Assembly (NCBI RefSeq): GCF_026151205.1
Contig: NC_087078.1
Span: forward strand, 17,811,118 to 17,875,117
DNA from: Bolinopsis microptera
Lineage: Eukaryota; Ctenophora; Tentaculata; Lobata; Bolinopsidae
Direction of reading: 5' to 3'
DNA length: 64,000 bases
Both the position numbers and the translations under genes were made by a program. The notes under the pieces were generated by a model, which worked only from the letters and a program-made list of their open reading frames with translations, did not search any database and had not been told where the DNA came from. Shown here piece by piece: positions 1 to 11,138 of this stretch. Each line of letters starts with the position of its first letter. Within the stretch, counting starts at the first letter, position 1.

Positions 1-720
1 AACTTACCATGCCCTCCCACCTAGGGACCCACTTTATAGCCTCTGTGAGAGCTCCTAACTTACCATGCCCTCCCACCTAGGGACCCACTTTATAGCCTCT
101 GTGAGAGCTCCTAACTTACCATGCCCTCCCACCTAGGGACCCACTTTATAGCCTCTGTGAGAGCTATAACTTACCATGCCCTCCCACCTAGGAACCCACT
201 TTAAAGCCTCTGTGAGAGCTATAACTTACCATGCCCTCCCACCTAGGGACCCACTTTATAGCCTCTGTGAGAGCTCCTAACTTACCATGCCCTCCCACCT
301 AGGGACCCACTTTATAGCCTCTGTGAGAGCTCCTAACTTACCATGCCCTCCCACCTAGGGACCCACTTTATAGCCTCTGTGAGAGCTATAACTTATCATG
401 CCCTCCCACCTAGGGACCCACTTTATAGCCTCTGTGAGAGCTCCTAACTTACCATGCCCTCCCACCTAGGGACCCACTTTATAGCCTCTGTGAGAGCTAT
501 AACTTACCATGCCCTCCCACCTAGGGACCCACTTTATAGCCTCTGTGAGAGCTATAACTTATCATGCCCTCCCACCTAGGGACCCACTTTATAGCCTCTG
601 TGAGAGCTATAACTTATCATGCCCTCCCACCTAGGGACCCACTTTATAGCCTCTGTGAGAGCTATAACTTACCATGCCCTCCCACCTAGGGACCCACTTT
701 ATAGCCTCTGTGAGAGCGCC
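1..720 (-). repeat. 55/56-bp minisatellite made of an exon end plus its 5' splice site
   Basis: Thirteen head-to-tail units begin at 1, 57, 113, 168, 223, 279, 335, 390, 446, 501, 556, 611 and 666. They differ mainly by CCT versus AT at the unit junction. Read on the minus strand, each unit is the last ~40 coding bases of the MFS transporter exon at 673-857 (coding EAIKWVPRWEGM) followed by the donor GTAAGTT. The unit at 666 is continuous with the real exon. The units at 390, 556 and 611 have GT changed to AT at the donor; the other ten keep GTAAGT. The array continues past the left edge, so its full size is unknown. Confidence 0.95.
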
Positions 721-1511
721 AATAGTAGCTAGTGTCACCCCTACTGCCATCAGAACCGCAACTCCGTAGTAGATGTAGAAGTTGTACTTCACAGCTATGA
801 ATCCCAACACGAAGGAGCTCGTGTATATGAATGAACCCAATGCTGCTGATTCCCAACCTGATATGTGATTATGGGTGTTAATTTTGTACGGCACTATTAT
901 AAAAAATTGAATATCGTTTTATTTATGATGACTTCGATGCTCGATTCTCTGGCACACAATAAATAATAAAACAGCAACGTTTTAAATAATAAAAACAGTT
1001 TGAGGTTTAGATTAGTATTAGATTTAATTGCCGTTACCTCCAATTTTCTGAGCAAGAAGACCGCACGGAACACTTGCAAATCCCGTGACCAACATTCCGA
1101 AGAACACCAGGATGGACATGTCAGTGTACCGTAAGTTGGGTTGCTTGGCCCCTCTTTCCCTCGCATACGACACTAGGTATATGACCTGATTTCCTGTGTT
1201 GATGCACGTTAAAATGTGTACTCATTCCTTTATACTATTCGTTGATAATGTTGTATCTCAATGAGTATTGATATTGATTTTTGATATAAATGAGTATTTC
1301 AGTATCTGTTATTTACATTGGTTTAGATTGGTTGACTGGTGCAGATGTAACTTTGTAAATAAGACTAACCTAACGAGGTGACAGTGCCGACACTGAACTG
1401 GATCAGAGCAGATCCTATCAGTGCAACAGTCTGTCTGCATTTCAAGTTCTGGCATTTTCGTCCGTGCCTTCTGAGACTTTTCCAAGCTCGGTCCAGGCCA
1501 GTCCTCGCCAT
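673..1511 (-). CDS. MFS transporter, oxalate/formate-antiporter-like (5' exons; 3' part off the window)
   Basis: Three exons in transcript order: 1511-1370 (ATG at 1511, donor GTTAGT), 1193-1038 (acceptor ACACAG, donor GTAACG) and 857-673 (acceptor TATCAG, donor GTAAGT). Phases agree at both joints (1 and 1; exon 3 ends in phase 0). The ~160-residue product starts with a basic cytosolic tail, then a helix (TVALIGSALIQFSVGTV), then GNQVIYLVSYARERG. That matches the GN-x-PYI-x-SY-R signature after helix 1 in the OFA/monocarboxylate-like MFS family. Next come helix 2 ending in GLLAQKIGG and two further helices ending at EAIKWVPRWEGM, the usual KW-P--G loop between helices 4 and 5. These proteins move small carboxylates across membranes; the substrate here is unknown. 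The remaining exons lie left of the window, beyond the satellite. Family call is from remembered motifs. Confidence 0.8.
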
Positions 1512-3209
1512 TGCAGTTTTCAGTTAAGCTTGAGTTGAACGGTATTGCAAGTGTTGGAGTTTATCTATACTGTTAGGTGCTCTGGCTCTTCAGGAAAAGT
1601 TTTTTTAAATGAGAAGCAATCTTGTGAAGGTAATCACGCGTCACTTCAATTTTACATGTTGAAGTTCAATTTAACACAATACAACTACGCTATACTAAGT
1701 ACATATACAAGTACAACTACAAATACAATTGGTAAAGTGCACCGGCCAATTTATTCAAACAGTCTCCAGCATAACATTAATAATAATAGTGTTACCATGG
1801 TAACAACATTAATATGATCTCCAGATACAGTTAGTTCAATGATCGAGGTTTTACAGCTATAAATGCAGCTAGCAATATAAGGCTAGCTGTAGCCTCGGAT
1901 GCAAAAAGGGGCCAGTAGGCTAGCAAGTTGCGGACCAATAATAGTATCTATCTGTTAATGTTAAGCTGGTCTCGAAGAAAATTTCTGAGTTAGAATATAC
2001 CTTATCCTAATTTATAACAGATTTTAAGCCAACAGCCCACCTTAGGTCGCTTGGCCTAACTGGACTGAGTGATGTGACCCGTGCGTGATGTGACCCGTAC
2101 GTGCAATGTATTACTCACAACATGAGCTGACAGAGCATACTATCCGAGCCCGACGACGTGGACCAAATTAACGGGCTGATCGGCGATGGCTTGACTGTAA
2201 TTGCAGCAGTCAAGTACTTTTATATATTTATTTATTTAGAATTAGATAGTGATACAACAAGTTTATTAAAATATGATTAATTTAGATAATCAAATCAATA
2301 ACATATTTCACAATTGCAACACAATAACGTTTCTTGAACAAGAAGTACGTCCAGGAATGATGGTGACTGTGGAGGTCATGTTGCTCGATTGTCGATGCTC
2401 CGGTAGTCATATATGGCCCAAGCATATGAACTTGTTATCCCAATCAGAGATTGCGTGTGATAGGATCACCTGCTGACTCACTGACTCAGTGGATCACTTC
2501 GACATACTTGTCGTGAACCGACCCGACGAATCACTTAATGGTCCATTAGAAGGATAGGAACCGACCTGAGCTTGGAAATATGACAGGATCTGGTGTCGCA
2601 CTACAGTACGCTACCTGGACTGTAGTGCGACACGAACTCTAGTGCGAAAGAGGGAGGTCTTTTCGAACTTCAGGTTTCGTACTACGTGTCGCATGACAGT
2701 ACGTTTAGTTTTACCCCGACAGCCTTAGTTTCCCATCAACATGGGTAGTGGGTACGGGGGTAAAACTAAAATTGAATGGGTTTTCTATAAGTATGTCTTA
2801 TTCATTATTAGTACTTAATACTATTACTGTCTGTAAAAGTAATAATAAGATAAAGAAAATTGTTCAGGATTAACTTACCGACTAGTTACGAATTAGATAC
2901 TAATGAAAATTTAACATAGATATCTTGGAAAAATCACCAAAGCAATCTGCCACAATTGAGGTTCAATTTCTAATCTCTTTTACAAAAACAGACTGTTTAT
3001 TTCGTTAGAATAAAAATGACAGTTGTCATGTTATAACAAATTATATTTTAAACAAAAAAGCTGAAGAATATTGTGATTAGTTTCATGAAATAAACTGTAA
3101 AACATTCGCCAGCGAAAACAGAACCGATGGTCGTCCATCCGTTTGCGGCGATCGTTATTTGAAATTTAATAGCATTTGAAGTTTATCTAAAAGTTTAACA
3201 TGATAATGC
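1512..3209. other. Intergenic spacer between the two transporter genes
   Basis: AT-rich spacer upstream of the MFS start codon at 1511 and downstream of the P-protein stop codon. Short open frames here have no splice support or family resemblance. Two inverted repeats occur in the middle (listed separately). No promoter element can be assigned with confidence. Confidence 0.6.
2592..2632. repeat. Perfect hairpin, 14-bp arms
   Basis: The arm gtgtcgcactacag is followed by a 13-base loop and its exact reverse complement. A second inverted repeat with 12-bp arms (tagttttacccc) encloses ~40 bases at about 2705-2768. Both lie in the transporter intergenic spacer and may be ends of a decayed small element. 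Confidence 0.75.
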
Positions 3210-6200
3210 TCATCCATTACCCCACCCAAACCAGCAATGACAAACAAGCAGGTATATATGGGCAACAGTAACCGTCACAAACATAACGGGCAATCCTAAC
3301 TTCATAAAATCGAAAAACGATATTTTGTACCCCTTCTCCTCCGCTATGCCCACAGCTACAATATTAGCAGAAGCTCCAATGAGTGTTCCATTTCCCCCGA
3401 GACATGCCCCAAACGCTAAAGCATAAACCAGCGGCTCTAAAGGTAAACCAGTCTCTGTAACGATTTGTGAGATTACGGGGATTATAGCGGCGGTAAAGGG
3501 GATGTTATCGATGAAAGCTGAGATGATGGCTGCCATCCAGAGGATGATTGAGATAGCAGCAGCTAGTTGGTAGTCAGGTGAGATTGATTTTATGGTCGTC
3601 GCTGCAAACTCTCCGAGGGTACCTGGAAGGACGTCACGATGACTATTCGACTCTCCATGAAGGTTTGTTATCATTTTGATATTTAAAGCATTTTAGAATG
3701 TGATATAGTTTGAATATGAAGCAAGCTTGGTATTTGTCAATCTCGTCGATTTTGAGAATATCAATAATTGATTAAACAAATTACAATTGATTGAAAAAAT
3801 AATTAATTAATCAAATAAGGTATTTACCTATGAGCCCAAGTTTCTCAAGACACTCCACTAAAATGAAAAGTCCAGCAAAGAACATAAGAGTAGTCCATTC
3901 TACTTTGTGTAGCAGACCTTCCATGTCGTGGTGATCTGTGGTTGATACATTAGTTAAAAAAGTTCAAAATTCACAACTTTAGAATGTGAGTAGCAAAACA
4001 TTTCAGTTGATTTTGACCCCTCGTTAGTCGTTTTAAAAGAAGGATAAAATACTTAAGCAATACTTCCTATAGATACCTTATCGGACTTTATTTGAACGGA
4101 GTCGGACATTAATTGGACGCTGGAGGCCCTAGCGATCATTCTAATGTCCGTTCAATTAAAGTCCGACAAGGTAGTTAAATTAAATATATTAAATGAATGC
4201 CTATGATGTCCGTTCAAAATTATGTCTGTCCACAAAATGTCCGGTCAAATAACGTCCGATAAGGTATATCCAGAAACATGTATTCCAAATAGGCTACAAA
4301 CGTATGACGATGATATTGATAAGGTAAACCCAGAAACATGTAATGAGCTACAAACGTATGACAATGATAAGAAACATGTATTCCAAATGAGCTACAAACC
4401 TATGACAATGATAAGAAACATGTATTCCAAATTAGCTACAAACCTATGACAATGATAAGAAACATGTATTCCAAATTAGCTACAAACCTATGACAATGAT
4501 AAGAAACATGTATTCCAAATGAGCTACAAACGTATGACAATGATAAGAAACATGTATTCCAAATGAGCTACAAACGTATGACAATGATAAGAAACATGTA
4601 TTCCAAATTAGCTACAAACCTATGACAATGATAAGAAACATGTATTCCAAATGAGCTACAAACCTATGACAATGATAAGAAACATGTATTCCAAATGAGC
4701 TACAAACGTATGACGATGATAAGGTATATCCAGAAACATGTAATGAGCTACAAACGTATGACAATGATAAGAAACATGTATTCCAAATGAGCTACAAACC
4801 TATGACAATGATAAGAAACATGTATTCCAAATTAGCTACAAACCTATGACAATGATAAGAAACATGTATTCCAAATTAGCTACAAACCTATGACAATGAT
4901 AAGAAACATGTATTCCAAATGAGCTACAAACCTATGACAATGATAAGAAACATGTATTCCAAATGAGCTACAAACCTATGAAAATGATAAGAAACATGTA
5001 TTCCAAATGAGCTACAAACCTATGACAATGATAAGAAACATGTATTCCAAATGAGCTACAAACGTATGACAATGATAAGAAACATGTATTCCAAATGAGC
5101 TACAAACGTATGACAATGATAAGAAACATGTATTCCAAATTAGCTACAAACCTATGACAATGATAAGAAACATGTATTCCAAATGAGCTACAAACCTATG
5201 ACAATGATAAGAAACATGTATTCCAAATTAGCTACAAACCTATGACAATGATAAGAAACATGTATTCCAAATTAGCTACAAACCTATGACAATGATAAGA
5301 AACATGTATTCCAAATGAGCTACAAACGTATGACAATGATAAGAAACATGTATTCCAAATGAGCTACAAACGTATGACAATGATAAGAAACATGTATTCC
5401 AAATTAGCTACAAACCTATGACAATGATAAGAAACATGTATTCCAAATGAGCTACAAACCTATGACAATGATAAGAAACATGTATTCCAAATTAGCTACA
5501 AACCTATGACAATGATAAGAAACATGTATTCCAAATGAGCTACAAACCTATGACAATGATAAGAAACATGTATTCCAAATTAGCTACAAACCTATGACAA
5601 TGATAAGAAACATGTATTCCAAATTAGCTACAAACCTATGACAATGATAAGAAACATGTATTCCAAATTAGCTACAAACCTATGACAATGATAAGAAACA
5701 TGTATTCCAAATGAGCTACAAACGTATGACGATGATAAGAAACATGTATTCCAAATGAGCTACAAACGTATGACGATGATAAGGTATATCCAGAAACATG
5801 TATTCCAAATGAGCTACAAACGTATGACAATGATAAGGTATACCCAGAAACATGTAATGAGCTACAAACCTATGACGATGATGAGCGCAATGGCACCAGC
5901 CATAGCGACCTCTCCGGGCGTAGTATGTATTATAGGCAGGGAGTACACGAAGAACAGCAAGATGCACACTATCAGTACAGTTGCTGTTTTGACAAGTTTC
6001 CCCTTATCTCTGATACCGTATCTGGTGTGGAGTGTTGGGTAAGTGGGTTGGTTAGTAACTGTTGGTAACCGTTGGTAACCGTTGGTAACCATGGTTACTG
6101 CAAGCCCTTCTAAGAATGCAGCTCACAAAAAGCAGTTGGAGGGTTTAATTTGTATGGTTAACCAAACATCGAGGCAATGTTATCAGATTGGGAAGCAGCA

Positions 6201-9200
6201 AGTTCGATCATTAATATCAAAATGCTTTCTTAGAAATACAAGTTGGTATTTCTTCGAACTCGGGAGAGCTACGCAGGAAAAAGGTTGCGGAAATAGGAAG
6301 TGTTATTCAGGAAATGGGCAGGTTGGTTTTATGTATCATGATTAGCTAATACATATCGTTTAACCAGTGGACTCTGCTATCGTTGCTATTGTTGCTAAGA
6401 GATAATGCTATCGTTGCTAAAAGATAATGAGATAAGAATTTAAGGAAATAAGCACAAGGATAGATTTTCTACTCATCCTAATAACTCAACGTGTTCAAGC
6501 TGAAGTTCGAATCATTAATTTGATCTAAGAATTACTGGTTTCCTCAACCAAGGTTAACTTATTGGAAACATGAGCACAAGTGATGAAAATTGAAACTGAA
6601 AAGGGTAACAAGACCAAAATTGAAGTTTATTCAATCAGTTCCCCAGGATAAAATTTTACGATTACTCTTTAGAAGCGTTTGCTTCCTTACCCACAAGCAA
6701 AATCAACCTGCCAAGTCAATCAATAACCAAAAGAATATCTTACAGTAAAAAGACATCCGTTTCAACAATCTTGTTACGCACAAAATATATTTAACTCTGA
6801 GCAATCCTTTAAATACTTTTTTATTCTTTATCTTTAAATAATTTAAAGACTCACTGAGCTCTAAGTTTAGGCAGGTTAACGTTGTAAGTCTTGGTCACCT
6901 CTTGTGGTGTCATGACTCTCTCCTCCGCAAGACGTGTCACCTGTGCAGCTTTACCCGCTAACATTTCCTTCACAGCCACTTCATCCGTCGTTCCTGGTAA
7001 TGATGAAAACTAGGTAAAGGTGGGTTAAAACAATATCAGTATTAGAGATGCCAGATACAGTATTAGAGATGGTTGATACTGTATCTGATACTATTAAAAC
7101 AATTACTAGGATGATTTCCCAAATAGGGTACAGTTAGTGTCCCTTTATGGGTCCCTTTATGGGTGAAAATTCGTGCTTTAACAGTGTATGTGTGCAATGT
7201 ACAAGGGGAGCGATATGTGTCATCAGTTTTCTTTTATACCATAGTTGGTCAGTTCGTACAAAATTTGTAAAAAATTCGTACAGTTCGGCACCTTTTAAAA
7301 GTTCGGGATTAGTTCGGGAAAAATTCGCCTCATAAATTGAGGGAAACGATGGCGTGTCGACGTGTTAATATTTTAAATCTGAAGTGTAAAATTTTCTCTA
7401 AAACAAAATTTTTTCATAAAATTCGGTAAAAATTCCTCGACAGCTTTTTAAAATTCGTACAGTTCGGCACCTTCTAAAAGTTCGTACAGTGCGTACTGAC
7501 CAACTATGTTTTATACAGCTTAATAATATAACGGTTAAGGTTATATATAAACACTATAGTCTATATTGTATAACGCGCACGTATCACATTACACATCTTC
7601 CAATCGGAACCGAAAAAAATTATAACAAATAATACCTTGGCTTCTTTTCGGGCCACGCGTTCCCTCCAGCAAGCTGTCGGGAATTATCGCGTGTAGCCCT
7701 CAAAAGCCAAGGTATTATTGTATTATAACAAACCGATGTAACTCCGGTCCGCTATTCTCTGCCAAAGTTTAGCCTCCCTCAGAAGTTCCTGAACATCATT
7801 ATCTTGCACGATTAGACTCTTAGCGGTCCTTTTCAACATCAACCTGTAACAAATGGGTAAATAGTTCAACATCAACCTGTAACAAATGGGTAAATAGTTC
7901 AACATCAACCTGTAACAAATGGGTAAATAGTTCAACATCAACCTGTAACAAATGGGTAAATAGTTCAACATCAACCTGTAACAAATGGGTAAATAGTTCA
8001 ACATCAACCTGTAACAAATGGGTAAATAGTTCAACATCAACCTGTAACAAATGGGTAAATAGTTCAACATCAACCTGTAACAAATGGGTAAATAGTTCAA
8101 CATCAACCTGTAACAAATGGGTAAATAGTTCAACATCAACCTGTAACAAATGGGTAAATATAATTCCCGTCATATTATTCATGTACATTATCATGAGATT
8201 TCTTTCTTAACAAGTAATAACAGTCAGTTTAACTTACTGTTATTTATTTGCGATTAGGCAGGGGAAATATCCACGCAGCAATTAAACTATATTTCTGCCA
8301 TGAAAGGCTTTAGACATCCGAGCTTAAAATGTAGTATATATCTAAGTAATTGGAGGCAAGCAAAAACGTGATAACAGTCAGAAAGGTAATCACTACTTAC
8401 CAAAAGTAAATGTAAGCAGCCACTGAACAGAGAATAGAACCAACCATCATGTGGCCAGTAAACTTCCCGAATGTTATCTTCTGTAATAATAGCGAGGGTT
8501 AGCTTATAGTTATAGCTTCCAAATGATTTCCATGACCCGAAATACCAGAATAATTGTATTTTGTGTGTTTTCTTGTCACAATTACTGACTATGAGTAGTG
8601 AGAGCACGAGCCTCAATTAAAATAAATCCCGTAAACAAAACAACAAAACAACGAGTTAACCTACACTATTAAGGAGTGGAGAGTTGATGATAAGAACGTT
8701 GGGAGGATCACCTATACCGGTAGAAGCTCCTCCGAGATTTGAAAACATCACCATCGCTAGAATCACCTTCTTGACATCAAGATGCATCACCTGACACAAC
8801 CTGTATGGAAACTAGTTGAAATTTTATAGAGTTATTACCCGGCAAGCTATGTATTTACAACTTAACTTTCTAAGATCCATTAAATAAATTAATTCGGATA
8901 AATCATGTTTCTAATCGAACATAGGTGTTTTACTGACAAAACTTCTGCGGAGATAAAAACATAATTCTTTTAAAAAAAATTATTTTAAAACAAAATTTTG
9001 TTTATTTTTTATTTTTATAATTAGTTGTTAATGGTTGCAAAGTTGAAACTCACGTGATAGTTATGGGTGTTATCAAAAGGATGGTGGTTACGTTATCCTG
9101 AAACATATTCACATTAGCACAAACTAGCGAACTAAATACTGATGGTCAAGTGTTTTAAGCATTGAGGCTAAATTTGAATAATAGGAGTGGGTCTCTAAAC

Positions 9201-11138
9201 AAAGCTGCTACTCACTAAGAATCCGGACATGACAGCAGTGCACACATTTAGAAGGGTAAGTAACACCCAGATCCTTCCTTTGGACAGCTCGTACATTTTC
9301 ACCGCTGTCCAGTCGAAGAATCCCGAGTCTGCCAGCAGTGCCACCATTAACATCTGAAAGTAATTTGGTAATTATATTGATTAACTACATGAACTAATTT
9401 GAAATATAAGCCTATTGGTGTCGTTTCAAAAGTGAAAGAAGGGCAGGTATGACGTATGCTGCTGAAGTTTTCCGAAGAACTTCTGTATGGAATATATAAT
9501 AATTTTCATAATACAGAACTCAATTGTTATTTGTCATTGCTACCTCATCTTTAATGGAATCATCCAAATTGTGTAATTTCCACTTACCAAAAAGACAACA
9601 TTATTAGATACAATTTCAAAATCCCTTTTAATAATTAGGGGGTCAAAAGCATAAGTTCAAAAATCAAACTCAATACCGAAAATATACCTGCTTCAATGTA
9701 TGAAGCAAGTATATAAACCTAGGACTGGAACGTAAATTAATTAAAATTTTTTATTCTAAAAATTTTGCCAGCATTGTATCCATCTTGAAACGGCATGACG
9801 TGACTTATATTAAGCCGATTGAAGTGACAACGTACCGTTTTTTCTACAGAAATTGTTGCTGCATATGCAGGAGTTTTGTGTCCCTCTGGACTGATTTACT
9901 GTATCTTGGTGCTATTACTGTGGACCGAGTCCCCATGACCATTGACCAAGAAGGCCGTGCGCGACAAATTCTTGTTTTGCAAAAACCATCGCTCCTAGCC
10001 ATTCTTGTTGATAAATGCCTGTTCTGGCTAATCCTACCTTATACATCTACATCTACGTAGCTGTAGTAAAACTACTACTTCTTACCACCGATCATGAGTG
10101 ACTTGTGATGAAATATGAAAAAGTGTTACTCTTATTCCATGTTACTGAGTAACACTGCTTCCAACATGCTCCAATCTCTGTATCATATGTTAGAAACTTG
10201 CATCGACTATATTGAGTCATAACTCCAAGGCTTATTTTACAAATCACGTAGTTTACGACTCATGCACATTACTATGGAATTTTAAATTTATAATTTTAAA
10301 ATTTATATTAGATGCATTTTCAGAAGTAATAAATTCGAAAATTTCTGGAAATCTTTTAAAGGAATAGGACCCTAATTTTGCGATGGAAGACCATGCAAGC
10401 TTGTAACTACTTATATAAAGATTTCGATTCTCTGAAATTATCATGATAAGAGATATTGCTTTTGATAAATTGTGTAGTTTTGGGTTTTTGAATTCCCGGT
10501 GCAATTTCGTGTGAAATGTTTTGTTGGAAAATTGTCATTTGCTCTCTTTTCATGAAAACTTTCTCCAAATTTACTACAAAAATTTATTTTGGAGGGGTGT
10601 TAAAATTTCTTTGTCGCAACACTTGGTCAATAGTTTTTGTCTGTGAACCGATAAATAATATTTCCTCGACGTCACTTACCAACCCATGAGTAGAAAGCCA
10701 ATTCTCCAGTCTATCCAACTTATAATTATTCCATATTGGGTCCTCTGTAAAAATAAAGGTGAAGATTATTTAATTAAATAGTGAATTAGTAATTAAATAA
10801 AGTGAAGATTATTTAATTAATTAGTGAAATAGTAATTAAAATAATAGTGAAGATTTAGTAGACAAGTAGGCCTCATGTAATATACAACGGATCAATCATA
10901 ACGAGTCATAAGTCTCATCTCGCGTACACAAATTAAACACGAAATGAAGCTCAAACAAAAGTTTTTACCATAGTTGATAGTTTAACCAAATCTCACAATT
11001 AACATACCATATTTAAGAGCTGAAGCAGTTCCCAGCCCCAAACTCCGCCACCAAGCAGAGCAGCACTTTGTTTCTGTGGATTATCTCTGTCATTATCAGC
11101 GCGTAAACCACTACTAACAGTATTACCGCCACTATCAC
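3210..11138 (-). CDS. P protein-like anion transporter (OCA2 homologue), C-terminal ~480 residues
   Basis: Eleven exons: 11138-11008, 10744-10680, 9353-9216, 9097-9054, 8800-8665, 8480-8401, 7843-7734, 6993-6855, 6021-5870, 3935-3828 and 3622-3210 (stop). All have AG/GT borders, and phases agree at every joint from 9353 to the stop. The product has the two-fold ArsB/NhaD layout. The first half has HR, SWIDW, SGFLDNVTT and GIGDPPN. A hydrophilic loop of ~86 residues follows, the same length I recall for human OCA2. The second half has [25 protein letters not shown] and [12 protein letters not shown]. In vertebrates this family moves chloride in melanosomes; in an invertebrate the role is open. 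Two joints near the 5' end are each one base short (see findings): inside exon 11138-11008 and between 10680 and 9353. N-terminal exons are not identified. The family call is very secure; an intact reading frame is not. Confidence 0.92.
4073..4267. mobile_element. MITE-like element, ~195 bp, TA-flanked inverted termini
   Basis: The left end ataccttatcggac and right end gtccgataaggtat are reverse complements. Similarity extends to about 27 bases with three mismatches. If the outer TA is taken as target duplication, the core is 4076-4264, a mariner-like arrangement. Internal copies of the same end motif (near 4145-4175 and 4207) make it multiply palindromic. A related fragment with the tgtccg/aattatgtccg motifs lies near 18596-18655. 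The right end abuts the 44-bp satellite. Confidence 0.65.
4265..5881 (-). repeat. 44-bp minisatellite made from a P-gene exon end and 5' splice site
   Basis: About 36 units of 44 bp fill the intron between P exons 6021-5870 and 3935-3828. On the minus strand each unit contains the exon tail atcatYgtcata(g/c), the donor GTTTGT and the next ~25 intron bases. The real exon end at 5870 is the right-hand member. Two unit classes alternate: CCTATGAC (keeps G before GT) and CGTATGAC (C before GT). Some junctions have the longer variant containing ggtatatccag. Extension through any intron copy meets TAG at once (GTTTGTAG), so only the first donor preserves the protein. Confidence 0.93.
5882..6854. 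other. P-gene exon and intron; short 10-bp direct repeats
   Basis: Beyond the exon ending at 6021 this is intron. Three to four copies of gttggtaacc lie at about 6059-6092. A plus-strand open frame at 6082-6345 lies wholly inside the intron and resembles nothing I know. Confidence 0.5.
7240..7508. mobile_element. hAT-like MITE, 269 bp, with perfect 8-bp target duplication
   Basis: The element begins catagttggtcagt and ends with its inverted match actgaccaactatg. It is flanked on both sides by ttttatac (7232-7239 and 7509-7516). The interior repeats gttcgtacagttcggcacctt twice in slightly different form. Eight-base target duplications are typical of hAT elements. It is non-coding and lies in the P-gene intron between exons 7843-7734 and 6993-6855. 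Confidence 0.9.
7832..8160 (-). repeat. 33-bp minisatellite made from a P-gene 3' splice site
   Basis: Ten near-identical 33-bp units. On the minus strand each holds intron end ctatttacccatttgttacag followed by exon start GTTGATGTTGAA in permuted form. The last unit is continuous with the real exon starting at 7843. Because 33 is a multiple of three and no stop occurs in the exon frame, use of any upstream acceptor copy would add whole blocks of 11 codons ([11 protein letters not shown]) to the protein without changing frame. Confidence 0.95.

Noticed and set aside
4222-4449. 75-codon plus-strand frame with repeated ETC/ELQTYD
   Set aside because: It lies in the 44-bp satellite; the sequence is explained by repeats of the minus-strand donor.
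7820-8194. Minus-strand frame repeating [11 protein letters not shown] as a protein
   Set aside because: The satellite is open in more than one frame because its period is 33; only the frame continuous with the P exon is meaningful.
8665-8790. P-gene exon starting at 8790 (acceptor TTGTGTCAG)
   Set aside because: The acceptor ending at 8801 (CATACAG) restores the conserved LCQ residues and gives matching phase with the exon before, so 8800 is preferred.
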